A stretch of DNA of 64,000 nucleotides. Source: Bacilli bacterium. Its GTDB lineage: Bacteria > Bacillota > Bacilli > Bacillales > Amphibacillaceae. A program made the translations under genes and the position numbers. Shown here in pieces: positions 1-11,555 of the stretch. Under the pieces are notes generated by a model. That model was not told where the DNA came from. It saw nothing but the letters and a program-made list of their open reading frames with translations, and did no database searches. The DNA is taken from the NCBI GenBank assembly GCA_012838505.1, contig DUPD01000048.1, positions 1 through 64,000 on the forward strand, written 5' to 3'. Each line of letters begins with the position of its first letter. Position 1 is the first letter of the stretch.

Positions 1-115
1 GAAATCTTAGGGCTAGGGATGATTCCTTCATCTCTTCTTCTAACTTTTTTAGAACCCTCCGAAAAACCGAAGACCTTATAACGGCCATATTTAGCCATTC
101 CAAAGTCTAGACCAC

Positions 116-1660
116 CTACTCCCACTCAATCGTCGAAGGTGGCTTACTTGTCACATCATACACCACTCGATTAACCTGATCGACTTCACTTGTCATCCGT
201 CGAGAAATTTTCTCTAACACGTCCCACGGAATGCGTGCCCAGTCAGATGTCATGCCGTCAACTGAGTGAACCGCGCGAATACCAACTGTGTGGTCGTATG
301 TGCGCTCTCCGTCTTTGACACCGACACTTTGAATGCCTGGTAGGACGGCAAAGTATTGCCAGATGTCGCGGTCGAGGCCGGCTGCAGCAATTTCTTCTCG
401 TAAAATTGCATCCGCTTCACGAACAATTTCAAGCTTTTCTTTGGTCACTTCACCAAGCACGCGAATACCTAAGCCTGGTCCTGGGAATGGCTGGCGCCAG
501 ACGATTTCTTCTGGGATACCTAATTCAATTCCCACTGCGCGTACTTCGTCTTTGAATAATGATTTTAATGGCTCAAGCAATTCAAACTGCATGTCTTCTG
601 GTAGTCCACCAACATTATGATGTGATTTAACCATTTTGCCACCGTCTGCTCCTGACTCGATCACATCCGAGTAAATTGTTCCTTGTGCAAGGAAATCCAT
701 ATCTTTCAAACGATCCGCTTCATCGTCAAAAACGTAAATAAATTCATTGCCAATAATTTTACGTTTTTCTTCTGGGTCTGAGACGCCGGCTAACTTACTA
801 AGGAAGCGTTCTTCAGCATCAATCCGAATAATGTTCATATTAAAGTCATCTTTAAATGTTTTCATCACCGTGTCACCTTCGTTTTTACGAAGCAGGCCAT
901 GGTCAACAAAAATACACGTGAGTTGATCACCAATTGCTTTATGAACAAGCGCAGCTACAACAGATGAGTCGACACCACCACTTAGTGCGCATAAAACTTT
1001 ACGGTTGCCTACAGTTTGGCGGATTTTCTCTACTTCATGCTTGACATAATAGGCAGCTGTCCAGCTCCCTTGACAATCGCACACTTCGTAAAGGAAATTT
1101 TTCAAAATAGCTTGTCCATTCGTTGTCTGTGCCATTTCCGGGTGAAATTGTAGCCCAAAAATTGCTTTGTCTTGATGCTGGATTGCGACAATTTGTGAGT
1201 CTTTTGTAGCTGTGACAACAAATTGATCGGCAACAGTTTCAATTTGATCCGTTTTGCTAAGCCAAACTGTTTGCATCGCCTCTGTGCTGGCGAATAATGG
1301 CGTCTTCGCTGCGGCTTGGATTTCCGCTTCAAGGTAGCCTGTTTCATCTGATTCTGTCACGACACCACCAAACAGCTGATTCATTTCTAGCGCACTATAC
1401 CCGAGTGCTAAAACAGGAATGTCTAGATCAAAAATCGCTTCATTAATCAATGGCTTTTCTTGATCAAAAACACTTCGTTGACCGCCAGATAAAACGATCC
1501 CTTTCGGATTAATTTTTTTAATCTCATCAATTGTTAATCGATGGGGATGAAGCTCGCTATAAACACCGAGATCACGAATCCCTCTTGTCAGTACTTGACT
1601 ATATTGGCTACCATAATCAAGCACTAAAATTAAGTCAGTTTTTATTTTCACTCTTGCCAA
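116..1660 (-). CDS. guaA: GMP synthase (glutamine-hydrolysing)
   Basis: 514 aa ORF; glutamine amidotransferase N-terminus, ATP-PPase motif [17 protein letters not shown]-terminus [16 protein letters not shown]. Confidence 0.98.
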   Translation of the reverse strand: MARVKIKTDLILVLDYGSQYSQVLTRGIRDLGVYSELHPHRLTIDEIKKINPKGIVLSGGQRSVFDQEKPLINEAIFDLDIPVLALGYSALEMNQLFGGVVTESDETGYLEAEIQAAAKTPLFASTEAMQTVWLSKTDQIETVADQFVVTATKDSQIVAIQHQDKAIFGLQFHPEMAQTTNGQAILKNFLYEVCDCQGSWTAAYYVKHEVEKIRQTVGNRKVLCALSGGVDSSVVAALVHKAIGDQLTCIFVDHGLLRKNEGDTVMKTFKDDFNMNIIRIDAEERFLSKLAGVSDPEEKRKIIGNEFIYVFDDEADRLKDMDFLAQGTIYSDVIESGADGGKMVKSHHNVGGLPEDMQFELLEPLKSLFKDEVRAVGIELGIPEEIVWRQPFPGPGLGIRVLGEVTKEKLEIVREADAILREEIAAAGLDRDIWQYFAVLPGIQSVGVKDGERTYDHTVGIRAVHSVDGMTSDWARIPWDVLEKISRRMTSEVDQVNRVVYDVTSKPPSTIEWE

Positions 1661-1727
1661 CTCCTCAATCTTGCAAAATTTTTAAGAAAACTTGTCTTAC
1701 TCAAATAGAAAGCCTCTGTTTAGAAAA

Positions 1728-1757
1728 CTTGGCATTCGCCAAGCCTTTAGGCGAATG
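1728..1757 (-). promoter_or_regulatory. Mutually exclusive hairpins in guaA leader (possible second attenuator)
   Basis: Minus strand CATTCGCC-TAAAGGCTT-GGCGAATG overlaps CTTGGC-GAAT-GCCAAG, which is followed by TTTTC. Confidence 0.4.
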
Positions 1758-1809
1758 TTTTAATTGCACTTATGTAGTAAGAAAGTTGTTATACTTTCTT
1801 ATCTACCAA

Positions 1810-1848
1810 AAAAGACAGAGGCAGAATAATAAATATTATTCCGCCCCT
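1810..1848 (-). terminator. Riboswitch expression-platform terminator
   Basis: Minus strand GGGGCGGAATAATATTTATTATTCTGCCTC then TGTCTTTTTT; 5' arm overlaps the aptamer P1 3' strand. Confidence 0.8.
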
Positions 1849-1915
1849 ATAGTCAGGAATTTTACGGATTCCCGGTAGAAACTTTCACCCCATATTGGCG
1901 AGGATATACAGAAGT
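1843..1915 (-). ncRNA. Purine riboswitch aptamer, guanine/hypoxanthine type, upstream of guaA
   Basis: Minus strand TGTATATCCTCGCCAATATGGGGTGAAAGTTTCTACCGGGAATCCGTAAAATTCCTGACTATAGGGG; conserved ATATGG, GTTTCTACC and GACTAT with C at the specificity position. Confidence 0.92.
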
Positions 1916-1961
1916 AATCGCTTATTTAATGTTATTATTTTATCAATCACGCCTGCAACGG

Positions 1962-4196
1962 TCAAGTTAAGATTCGTTTGATTAATGCGTGATAATCATC
2001 GTAAAGATCCGATTTATTTTCTAGCTGAAAATCCTTCCGGTAAATCAGCTGTGTATACGTATTCGTTAACCGTGTCATTAACTCAGTTTGTAGCGTTTCA
2101 TCGACTTCTCGAGCAAAACTGTCTAACGTTTGATCTGGTCGGCGTTTAAGCTTATGCAGTTGCAACAATTTAACCAGACCAAGGTATGCTGTTTCAAACT
2201 CCCGATTCGATTCGAAGTTTGACCAATACGATAAGATTATTTTTGTTAAAAATTGCTTCCACTTAATTGCAATCAAACCAACGATCAGTACGCTAACGAT
2301 GACTCCAGTAAGCCAGAACCAAATTGAGAAATTCCCTAGTGAACGTGTTGTCGTTCGATCATTGTCGATTGGCTCTTGATCGAGTGCTTGCTCCTCCTGT
2401 AACATGTCGTGATCTTCTTCAGTTCTTGGTTGTTCTTGTTTGTCTACATACTGATCGTCGACTTGCTTATTTTCACTATAGAGCATATCACTGCCACTGA
2501 ACCCGATTGTCGGTTCGAATGGAATCCAGCCAATCTGCGGGAAGTAGACTTCAACCCATGAGTGAGCATTGCTATTTTTAATTTCGTAACGATACAATGC
2601 TTGATCAACCGTCGACAGGTCTTCAATTTGTTCACCACTTGAAAAACCTTTTACCCAGCGCGCTGGAATTCCAACCGCTCTGAGTAGGACAACCATCGAG
2701 GTTGAGAAGTTATCGCAATAGCCATACTGTGTTTCAAACAGAAATTGATCAACATAGTCTTGTCCTTCTGCTGGATATGGTACATCATCAATTTGATATC
2801 TGAAATTTCCTCGGGAAAAATAACGTTCAATTGCGACTGTTTGATCGTACTGTGTCTCTTTACCGTCAATAATATCCGCTGCTAATTGAAAAACGCGATC
2901 AGGTAACGTGTCTGGGAGTTGCAAATAGTTTGAAGCAATCTCATGCGGAATCGCTCCTCCTGCATCCTTTAGCTGTTGGTATGAGACACTTGGATAGTAA
3001 TACGTCATTTCAAATGGATGATTATAGAGTAACTCAAAAGCACTGAATACATGTTCAGAGAAAGTCGGATTGATTTCACCTGTTGCTGCATCATAGTCAA
3101 AGAAGTCAACTTCTTCATGATTCACTTCCCACAATCCATAGGGATAAACAAGATTTAGAAAATTAACCCGCTCTGTGTACTCCACAGTTGCACGCGTTAA
3201 ATCATTGCCCAACCACGGTTCGATCAATTGTAAATCACCTTCGTGATAACGTTGGGTGTTCAAACCAGTATCTCGTTGCCAGCCCCTACCTGTATAATGA
3301 TCTTTTGATTCAATTCGCCAATAATGTTCAATCGCTGTTTCAGCATAAAAAACGGGTGTGTCATCCATCATAAGCGAGCCACCAAGTTGGCTGTCATCAG
3401 GACTATATGCAGATCGTCCTAGTTCACTAGTTCTCCCACTACCAGTGATCCGTTCACCCACCTGCGTAACAAACGGCACCGGATCTGGCCAAATTGGTTC
3501 GGCTTTTGGCGCAAAATAACTGATGCTCCCGATCGTAAGCATGATGAAAATTAACGGGATAATGGTTCGAACAAGCCAGTTGGAAAAATGAATCGGTAAT
3601 TGCTTATCAATCGTTTTTCTTAAATAGTGATTAATGACAAGAATAAAAACACTAATCCCCACAATCCAAATAATCGCCCGATTCGCCCGGTATGCGGTAA
3701 ATGTATCCATAACTGTGACATAGATCAATGTTAAACAAATATAAACGAACACACGCCTCATCGTTACAAACCAAAAGTACAGCAAATAACTGACTAAGGC
3801 GATAATCACTAAGAAAATAATCGTTTGAAAAATCTCCGTAAACTGAAACCAGTTGCGAGCAAGCATCGCAGTTGTGTTTTTTTGGAATTCAAATTGAATC
3901 AGACTCCACCAGTGATCACTAAATACTGGTCGTGGTAAAAAGCTGAAATGAACAATCAACAAAATCACAGTTGTTTTGATTGATAACGCTGCCCAGCTTG
4001 GCAAATTAAACAACATCACCCCAAATGAAAAGATTGCAAATAAAATAAATAAATTTAAGTGATTAAAGCCAACAATTTGATCGAGTGGGCGAATCCATTC
4101 AAAAAATAGTAACAAGCTTAACACATAGGAAACCCTACTTAAGACTTTAATTTGAATCATTCGTTGATTGTCGAACATTAAATTGTCACCACCCAT
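1962..4196 (-). CDS. Transglutaminase-like membrane protein (TgpA/DUF3488-type)
   Basis: 744 aa; multiple N-terminal TM segments; transglutaminase core YGYCDNFSTSMVVLLRAVGIPARWVKGF and NSNAHSWVEVYFPQIGWIPFEPT. Confidence 0.9.
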   Translation of the reverse strand: MGGDNLMFDNQRMIQIKVLSRVSYVLSLLLFFEWIRPLDQIVGFNHLNLFILFAIFSFGVMLFNLPSWAALSIKTTVILLIVHFSFLPRPVFSDHWWSLIQFEFQKNTTAMLARNWFQFTEIFQTIIFLVIIALVSYLLYFWFVTMRRVFVYICLTLIYVTVMDTFTAYRANRAIIWIVGISVFILVINHYLRKTIDKQLPIHFSNWLVRTIIPLIFIMLTIGSISYFAPKAEPIWPDPVPFVTQVGERITGSGRTSELGRSAYSPDDSQLGGSLMMDDTPVFYAETAIEHYWRIESKDHYTGRGWQRDTGLNTQRYHEGDLQLIEPWLGNDLTRATVEYTERVNFLNLVYPYGLWEVNHEEVDFFDYDAATGEINPTFSEHVFSAFELLYNHPFEMTYYYPSVSYQQLKDAGGAIPHEIASNYLQLPDTLPDRVFQLAADIIDGKETQYDQTVAIERYFSRGNFRYQIDDVPYPAEGQDYVDQFLFETQYGYCDNFSTSMVVLLRAVGIPARWVKGFSSGEQIEDLSTVDQALYRYEIKNSNAHSWVEVYFPQIGWIPFEPTIGFSGSDMLYSENKQVDDQYVDKQEQPRTEEDHDMLQEEQALDQEPIDNDRTTTRSLGNFSIWFWLTGVIVSVLIVGLIAIKWKQFLTKIILSYWSNFESNREFETAYLGLVKLLQLHKLKRRPDQTLDSFAREVDETLQTELMTRLTNTYTQLIYRKDFQLENKSDLYDDYHALIKRILT

Positions 4197-5425
4197 CGTG
4201 GTTGATTAATTTTTTCTTCATCGATCGTAACGACATGGATTCGATTCTGTTCTAGTTCAGCTTCTAACGCTCTCGTTCCAATCGTTTGATCAGATTTGGC
4301 TTGGGTTACATAGACTGTGATTCGTTGGTGCTTGTCTGATAAAGCAATTAGACGTGCAACCATTTTTTCTGTTAATTGATCGGTAACAATCAGCAGGAAG
4401 TTGCCTCGATCAAATGACTGCTGATATTGATCAAAACTTGCTTCCACCATCATTTCAGTTGCCCCAGGCTTTAGCGCAGTGAAGCTATCTGCTAAATTGG
4501 CCCAGCTACTTTTTGTTGAATAAGCAATTTGATCAGTCCCAATATAGTTAAACTCAACTTGTAAATTATCCGCTTTTAATCGTGGTAAAAGGGCATAGCA
4601 CATTGCGACGTTCCACTCATAAGCGATCGTATTATTAATCCCAAATAAGATCACCGCCCCATCCCGATTATACTCTTGATCGAATTCCTTTGTCATCAAC
4701 GTATCCGTCTTTGCCGTTGCCTTCCAATGGATCGCCGACAATCGATCACCAGGTGTATACTGACGCGCACCAGTTATGTTGCTTGAGCGATCAGCATGCA
4801 ATGTCGAACTGACTTGATCGCCGAGTAACTTATTTTTATTGATTAAATTCAACCTGAGCTCAAGTGAAGCTGGCGAAACACTAAATGTCGATTGAACCGG
4901 AAGCTCAACCGTCTTTGTAATAAACCCAAATAAATCACTGATCGTTAACCTTACGGATTCAAGCGTATGAATCCCTCTAGGCAATTCCGTTAAATGATAA
5001 TGATAAGTCAACTGACGACGAAAGTTCGGGTGGAAAACAGCTCGTTCAGTTAAATCGCGCTGGCTCAGTTTGCGTTTTGCTAATAACTTTGACCAGCCGT
5101 TTCGGGTAAAAATTCCCCCCATTGATCTTGGCAATGCATCCTCAATGATTAAATACGACACTGGGAATGGCAGATATCTATTCAGATTTAACTCAACTTG
5201 AATGTCTTGTCCCGCTTCAACTTGATTTTTTTCAAGCACACGCTCGATTTTCCAGTCTTTAATCGGATAAAAAATAAATACGAGATAATAACAGAAAATC
5301 GGTAAGGTCAAATAAAATAAAAACCAGCTAACAAAACCTCCTTGAAACATCGCATAGCTAAATAAAATTAAAAACAAGCTAAACAAAACGACCGTTTTCA
5401 TCAGTAAATAAATGATTTGTCTCAT
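4178..5425 (-). CDS. DUF58 domain protein
   Basis: 415 aa; motif GARQYTPGDRLSAIHWKATAKTDTLMTKEFDQE; operon with MoxR ATPase. Confidence 0.9.
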   Translation of the reverse strand: MRQIIYLLMKTVVLFSLFLILFSYAMFQGGFVSWFLFYLTLPIFCYYLVFIFYPIKDWKIERVLEKNQVEAGQDIQVELNLNRYLPFPVSYLIIEDALPRSMGGIFTRNGWSKLLAKRKLSQRDLTERAVFHPNFRRQLTYHYHLTELPRGIHTLESVRLTISDLFGFITKTVELPVQSTFSVSPASLELRLNLINKNKLLGDQVSSTLHADRSSNITGARQYTPGDRLSAIHWKATAKTDTLMTKEFDQEYNRDGAVILFGINNTIAYEWNVAMCYALLPRLKADNLQVEFNYIGTDQIAYSTKSSWANLADSFTALKPGATEMMVEASFDQYQQSFDRGNFLLIVTDQLTEKMVARLIALSDKHQRITVYVTQAKSDQTIGTRALEAELEQNRIHVVTIDEEKINQPRWVVTI

Positions 5426-6381
5426 TAGTTTGAGCCCTTCCGTGTCGGAACCTCAACTTGCGCTAGAATCGATTCAATGATCTGATCGACTGATCGTTTC
5501 TCATATTTTGCAGCTTGCGTTAAAATCATCCGGTGATTGAGAACAAATGGCGCTAAGTAAATCACATCATCCGGAATACAGTAATCGCGCCCTTGAATAT
5601 AAGCGTATGCTTTAGCTGAACGCATTAAACCGATCGCTCCACGCGGGCTAGCACCTAACAGAATCGCTGGATGCTCTCGTGTCATCCGCACAATTTTTAC
5701 AATATATTCTTGAACCATTGGGTCAATGTAAACCCCATTCACTTCCTCTTGCATCGTGACGACATCTTGGCGCTCAATCACAGCGGTTAGCGTTTCAATT
5801 GGGTGAACACCACCTGTCCTGTCCAACATATCAATTTCTTCTGCTTCAGTTGGATACCCCATTGTTAACTTGAGTAAAAAGCGGTCAATTTGCGCTTCTG
5901 GTAATGGATAGGTACCTTCGTATTCGATTGGGTTTTGGGTTGCCATCACAAAAAATGGATCGTCGATCATAATTGTTTGGCCATCGACAGTCACACTGTT
6001 TTCTTCCATAGCTTCAAGTAGTGCTGATTGCGTCTTTGGTGAGGTGCGGTTGATTTCATCGGCTAAAATAATATCGCCTACGATTGGTCCTTGCTTATAT
6101 TCAAACTTGTGTTTTTGTGGATGATAAATTGAAACGCCAGTGACATCTGATGGTAATAGGTCTGGTGTAAATTGAATTCGGCTAAATGAGCAGTTTAGCG
6201 ATTTGGCCAGTGCGCGGACGAGCATCGTCTTTCCGACACCTGGGATGTCTTCGAGGAGGACGTGTCCTCGTGCTAAAAGAGCCGTCAAGCTTAACGTAAT
6301 CGTTTCGTTTTTTCCAATAATCACTTTGTTGATATTTGTTAGTAATTTATGTAAGAGTTGCTGATTATGATTCATTTTCAA
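5425..6381 (-). CDS. MoxR family AAA+ ATPase
   Basis: 318 aa; Walker A EDIPGVGKTML, DEINRTSPKTQSALLEAMEE, ATQNPIEYEGTYPLPEAQIDRF. Confidence 0.95.
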   Translation of the reverse strand: MKMNHNQQLLHKLLTNINKVIIGKNETITLSLTALLARGHVLLEDIPGVGKTMLVRALAKSLNCSFSRIQFTPDLLPSDVTGVSIYHPQKHKFEYKQGPIVGDIILADEINRTSPKTQSALLEAMEENSVTVDGQTIMIDDPFFVMATQNPIEYEGTYPLPEAQIDRFLLKLTMGYPTEAEEIDMLDRTGGVHPIETLTAVIERQDVVTMQEEVNGVYIDPMVQEYIVKIVRMTREHPAILLGASPRGAIGLMRSAKAYAYIQGRDYCIPDDVIYLAPFVLNHRMILTQAAKYEKRSVDQIIESILAQVEVPTRKGSN

Positions 6382-6485
6382 GAAAAACCTCCTTTTATGT
6401 CAAAAATTCCTGTTATCTCTATACTATAGTTTTTTGTCTTAAAAATAAACTATTGATTGAGGAACATAGACCGCAGATGAAATAT

Positions 6486-6546
6486 ACTCGCTTTCCGCAG
6501 GCACCGCCCGAGGAAAGCGTCCACCCAGAGTGGAAATCACGGGCCT
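6486..6546. repeat. Possible short Bacillaceae interspersed repeat
   Basis: Locally GC-rich segment with inverted CGCTTTCC (6490-6497) / GGAAAGCG (6513-6520) and GTCCACCCAGAGTGGAAATCA; resembles intergenic repeats seen in Bacillaceae. Confidence 0.45.
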
Positions 6547-6687
6547 AGCACTAACAAAATTATTCGTGTTTTGTCCTCCAAGTAAGTAATTGAGTCAAGT
6601 ACTATACCGAAAAGCAATACCGCCCTTAATCAATCTAAGAGCAACATAAAAATATAACTGCGAAAGTTGAGTTATTAATTAAACCTT

Positions 6688-8052
6688 TCAACCAATCAGC
6701 ATTCGTGCTTCTGGGTAGCGGTAGAGGTCTTTTGTTGGTGGACTACTAATTAGGAATAGGAAAGAGAAAATCCCGATTCGTCCGATAAACATCATCACCA
6801 TGATCACAATTCGCCCAACAACAGACAACTCACCCGTAATTCCCAAGCTCAGCCCCGTTGTTCCAAAGGCTGAAAACACTTCAAATATGAGCTCAAGAAT
6901 CGAAAACGATTCCGTGATCGATAAAACAAAAATCGCGATCAGAGTAAGAGAAATTGCTGTGGTCAACACAACAAATGAACGAATTGTATCCCGATGACTG
7001 ATTTCTCTTTGAAATACTTTAATTGATTGACGCCCCTTGGCATAATTGTAAACGGACAACAGCACTACCGCAAAAGTCGTCGTTCGAATCCCACCACCTA
7101 CACTACTTGGAGATGCCCCAATAAACATTAAAAAAGCAAGTACAATTAATGTCGGTGTTGAGAATTCAGCGATGTTGCTTGTGATTTGACCACCACTTCG
7201 AGTTGAAACAGAGTTAAATAAGCTCGATAGCAATGACTGATACCAGGTCTGATCAGCAAATGCAAGATTATGCTCAATGAGAAAAATAACAACCATTCCT
7301 AAAATGAGCAGTAAGAAATAAGTCGTCGTTGTTAGCTTCATAAATGTCGTAAACCGAAAACCCTTTTTACGATTTTTTCGATCAATCAGCCACTGTTGAA
7401 TTTCAATTAATACTGGGAAGCCAATTGCACCAAGAACCATTAAAATGATATGGACAAATTGAACAAAATAATCATCAGCAAATGGAACGAGTGAAGCACC
7501 ATTAATATGAAAGCCAGCATTTGTTGTTGCACTCACTGATGCAAAATAACCTTGGAGCCAAGCTTCCTGCCACGTATCAAAGTAATTTAGGTAATGGATA
7601 CTGAGCACGACCATGCCAACCAATTCAATCGCAAGAATCATTTGGAGAATTTTTTTCGTTAACCGAACAAGTCCAGAAAAAGTTGCTTGATTATGGTCAA
7701 TTGAGATCAGCTGGCGCTCACGGATACCGATTTTTTTGCCAAGCATAATGTAGATCGCTGTTCCCATTGTCATAATCCCAATTCCACCGAGTTGAAAAAT
7801 AAATGACAAGGCAAAATAGCCTGCGGTGTTAAAGACTTGATCAATCGGTATGACGGACAAGCCAGTCACACTAATCGCGCTAATTGCAGTAAATAAGCTG
7901 TCGAAGAGCGATAGCGTTTGTCCTTCTTGCCAAAATAATGGCATACTCAAGATTGATGTTGAAATTAAAATCGCCAAAAAATAAAATAAAACGATTAATT
8001 TAACGGGTGATAAATTTTGGTTTTTGATTAAGCGATTAATGAAACTCATCAA
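6688..8052 (-). CDS. Ktr/Trk-type potassium transporter membrane subunit
   Basis: 454 aa; TrkH/KtrB P-loop-like motifs SAISVTGLSV, SATTNAGFH, VSTRSGGQ, SAFGTTGLSLG. Confidence 0.92.
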   Translation of the reverse strand: MMSFINRLIKNQNLSPVKLIVLFYFLAILISTSILSMPLFWQEGQTLSLFDSLFTAISAISVTGLSVIPIDQVFNTAGYFALSFIFQLGGIGIMTMGTAIYIMLGKKIGIRERQLISIDHNQATFSGLVRLTKKILQMILAIELVGMVVLSIHYLNYFDTWQEAWLQGYFASVSATTNAGFHINGASLVPFADDYFVQFVHIILMVLGAIGFPVLIEIQQWLIDRKNRKKGFRFTTFMKLTTTTYFLLLILGMVVIFLIEHNLAFADQTWYQSLLSSLFNSVSTRSGGQITSNIAEFSTPTLIVLAFLMFIGASPSSVGGGIRTTTFAVVLLSVYNYAKGRQSIKVFQREISHRDTIRSFVVLTTAISLTLIAIFVLSITESFSILELIFEVFSAFGTTGLSLGITGELSVVGRIVIMVMMFIGRIGIFSFLFLISSPPTKDLYRYPEARMLIG

Positions 8053-8154
8053 GTTTCCCCCTTACTATTTGGCTGAAAGTTGATTTATTACTAATTCTAT
8101 GATTGATTTACAAAATCAAACATGGCATAATTTTTAAAAGGAGTGATTCATATC

Positions 8155-8916
8155 ATGATCAAGCAACTAGAAGATTCATTTTTTAGAGAAGCACTTAACC
8201 ATACAAATGTTGGTCTTATTATAACAGATCCGAATCAACCTGATCACCCTATTATTTTTGTAAATAAAGGTTTTGTCAATTTAACTGGATATGAAGCAGA
8301 TGAGGTGACCGGAAAGAATAGTCGGATCCTTCAAGGTCATTCAACTGATCCTGAAGTAACTGAGGCGATTAAACAAGCGATAACTAATGAACAATCAATT
8401 ACCGTCGAAATTTTTAATTATAAAAAAAATGGTGAGCCTTTTTGGAATAAGCTGACGATCGATCCGATGTGGGTTGATGGTAAATTATACTTCGTTGGGG
8501 TACAAAAAGATATTACCGAATCCAAAAGAAAAGAAGCACTTTTACAAGAGGCTTTAACTGAGCTTGAACAACTTTCGACACCGATCGTTCCTATTAATAA
8601 AAATATTGTAGCCTTGCCTCTAATTGGTAAAGTAAACTATGAACGACTCGATCAATTAACAGGGAAAATATCAACTTATTTATCAAAAAATAAAAATGAT
8701 TATTTAATTTTAGATTTATCTGGTCTATATAATATTGAACCAACAGCTGTTGATTCATTTTTAAAGCTCCGTGATCTCACGCAGCTGATTGGCACACTTC
8801 TTGTCGTTACAGGAGTACGACCTGACCTTGCCTTGAAAGCACGGGATTTCACTGATCAATTAAAGGATCTCCGTACATACTTAACAATTCAAGATGCGAT
8901 TAAAGCACTAACATAA
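8155..8916 (+). CDS. YtvA-like LOV (PAS)-STAS protein, Cys-less LOV
   Basis: ORF track starts at GTG 8143, but RBS AAAAGGAG (8135-8142) fits ATG 8155. LOV core GKNSRILQGHSTDPEV, NYKKNGEPFWNKLTIDPM, GVQKDIT; C-terminal STAS. Confidence 0.9.
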   Translation: MIKQLEDSFFREALNHTNVGLIITDPNQPDHPIIFVNKGFVNLTGYEADEVTGKNSRILQGHSTDPEVTEAIKQAITNEQSITVEIFNYKKNGEPFWNKLTIDPMWVDGKLYFVGVQKDITESKRKEALLQEALTELEQLSTPIVPINKNIVALPLIGKVNYERLDQLTGKISTYLSKNKNDYLILDLSGLYNIEPTAVDSFLKLRDLTQLIGTLLVVTGVRPDLALKARDFTDQLKDLRTYLTIQDAIKALT

Positions 8917-9021
8917 AAAGTGCATAGCCACTTGAATTTATGGGGTTTCCTTGAAAAAAGAGGACGACTTTCTGCATGTGGCACTAACGCATCATTCTTT
9001 GTTTATGGGAATCAGATGAAC

Positions 9022-9068
9022 CAAAACTCCACTCTTATAGCAGTTTTTTACTACAAGAGTGGGGTTTT
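9022..9068 (+). terminator. Rho-independent terminator downstream of LOV-STAS gene
   Basis: AAAACTCCACTCTT...AAGAGTGGGGTTTTT. Confidence 0.7.
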
Positions 9069-9191
9069 TGGTCTTCCCTACAGCCATTAGTTGACGATGT
9101 GATGCTTATATGTGAACAATATAGGCAATCTAGCTGTACTAATAAACTGGTTATTATCAAAAATCATTTAGACTGTTTTAGTGAAGAGGTT

Positions 9192-9468
9192 CTAATATTC
9201 AACAACCACCATACTCCAATACTCTAATGATGGCAGTTCAAAGATAATTTCACCATTTTCTTGAGTAAATGCTAATTCGATGGCTGATCCTTCTTCCTGA
9301 TCAGGTGACGCAAACCATACTTTTTCAGCCTTTTGATCTGAAGCAATCTTAATTTGAAGATCTTCTCTTAAATTAGGTGCTGTTTGTGTACCCATGTCGT
9401 CTTTCCAATCAAGCGAGATTGCATCAGTGAAATTAATAAGTCGAATTGCCGAATTAGAAAAACTTGAG
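9192..9468 (-). pseudogene. C-terminal remnant of GH66-like (dextranase/CITase) glycosidase
   Basis: Reads AIRLINFTDAISLDWKDDMGTQTAPNLREDLQIKIASDQKAEKVWFASPD...FELPSLEYWSMVVVEY upstream of the ORF-track start until an in-frame stop; no catalytic domain. Confidence 0.6.
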
Positions 9469-9747
9469 GATCAATTAAATAAACAATCTGAAGACGATGC
9501 CAATGAGAATAATCAGTATGAATCTAAAAATGAGAATGATGATAATCATGAAGGAACTAAGGATGATGAGAGTAAGACTCCTACAGAGGAGCAAAGTACG
9601 GATCCCGTAAATGAAGTAAAAGCTAATGATACAGCCACCGAATTACCAAGAACTGCAACATCAATTTATCGTTATCTATTACTCGGCATACTCATTCTAG
9701 TCGTTGAGGGTAGTTTAGCTCTATACAACCACAGACGAACAAACTGA
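9440..9747 (+). pseudogene. C-terminal remnant of LPxTA-anchored surface protein
   Basis: Acidic linker, LPRTAT, hydrophobic helix and YNHRRTN tail; no signal peptide or N-terminal domain. Confidence 0.6.
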
Positions 9748-9845
9748 ATAGCACTACACATGCTCCATAGCAGTTCAAATTGGCTATGGAGCATTATCCT
9801 ATCAAAAAAAGATAGCCCAACAATAGGACTATCTTTTAAATGAAG

Positions 9846-11486
<1,641 letters not shown>

Positions 11487-11555
11487 TTATTTATTGAGTC
11501 AATTTGATCATTTAAAAGTGTGAAGAAAACAAAGGCTTTATCTATGGTTATTTAG

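Noticed and set aside
1531-1878. Plus-strand 115-aa ORF across the guaA 5' region
   Set aside because: Overlaps the guaA start, terminator and riboswitch on the other strand; explained by structured RNA.
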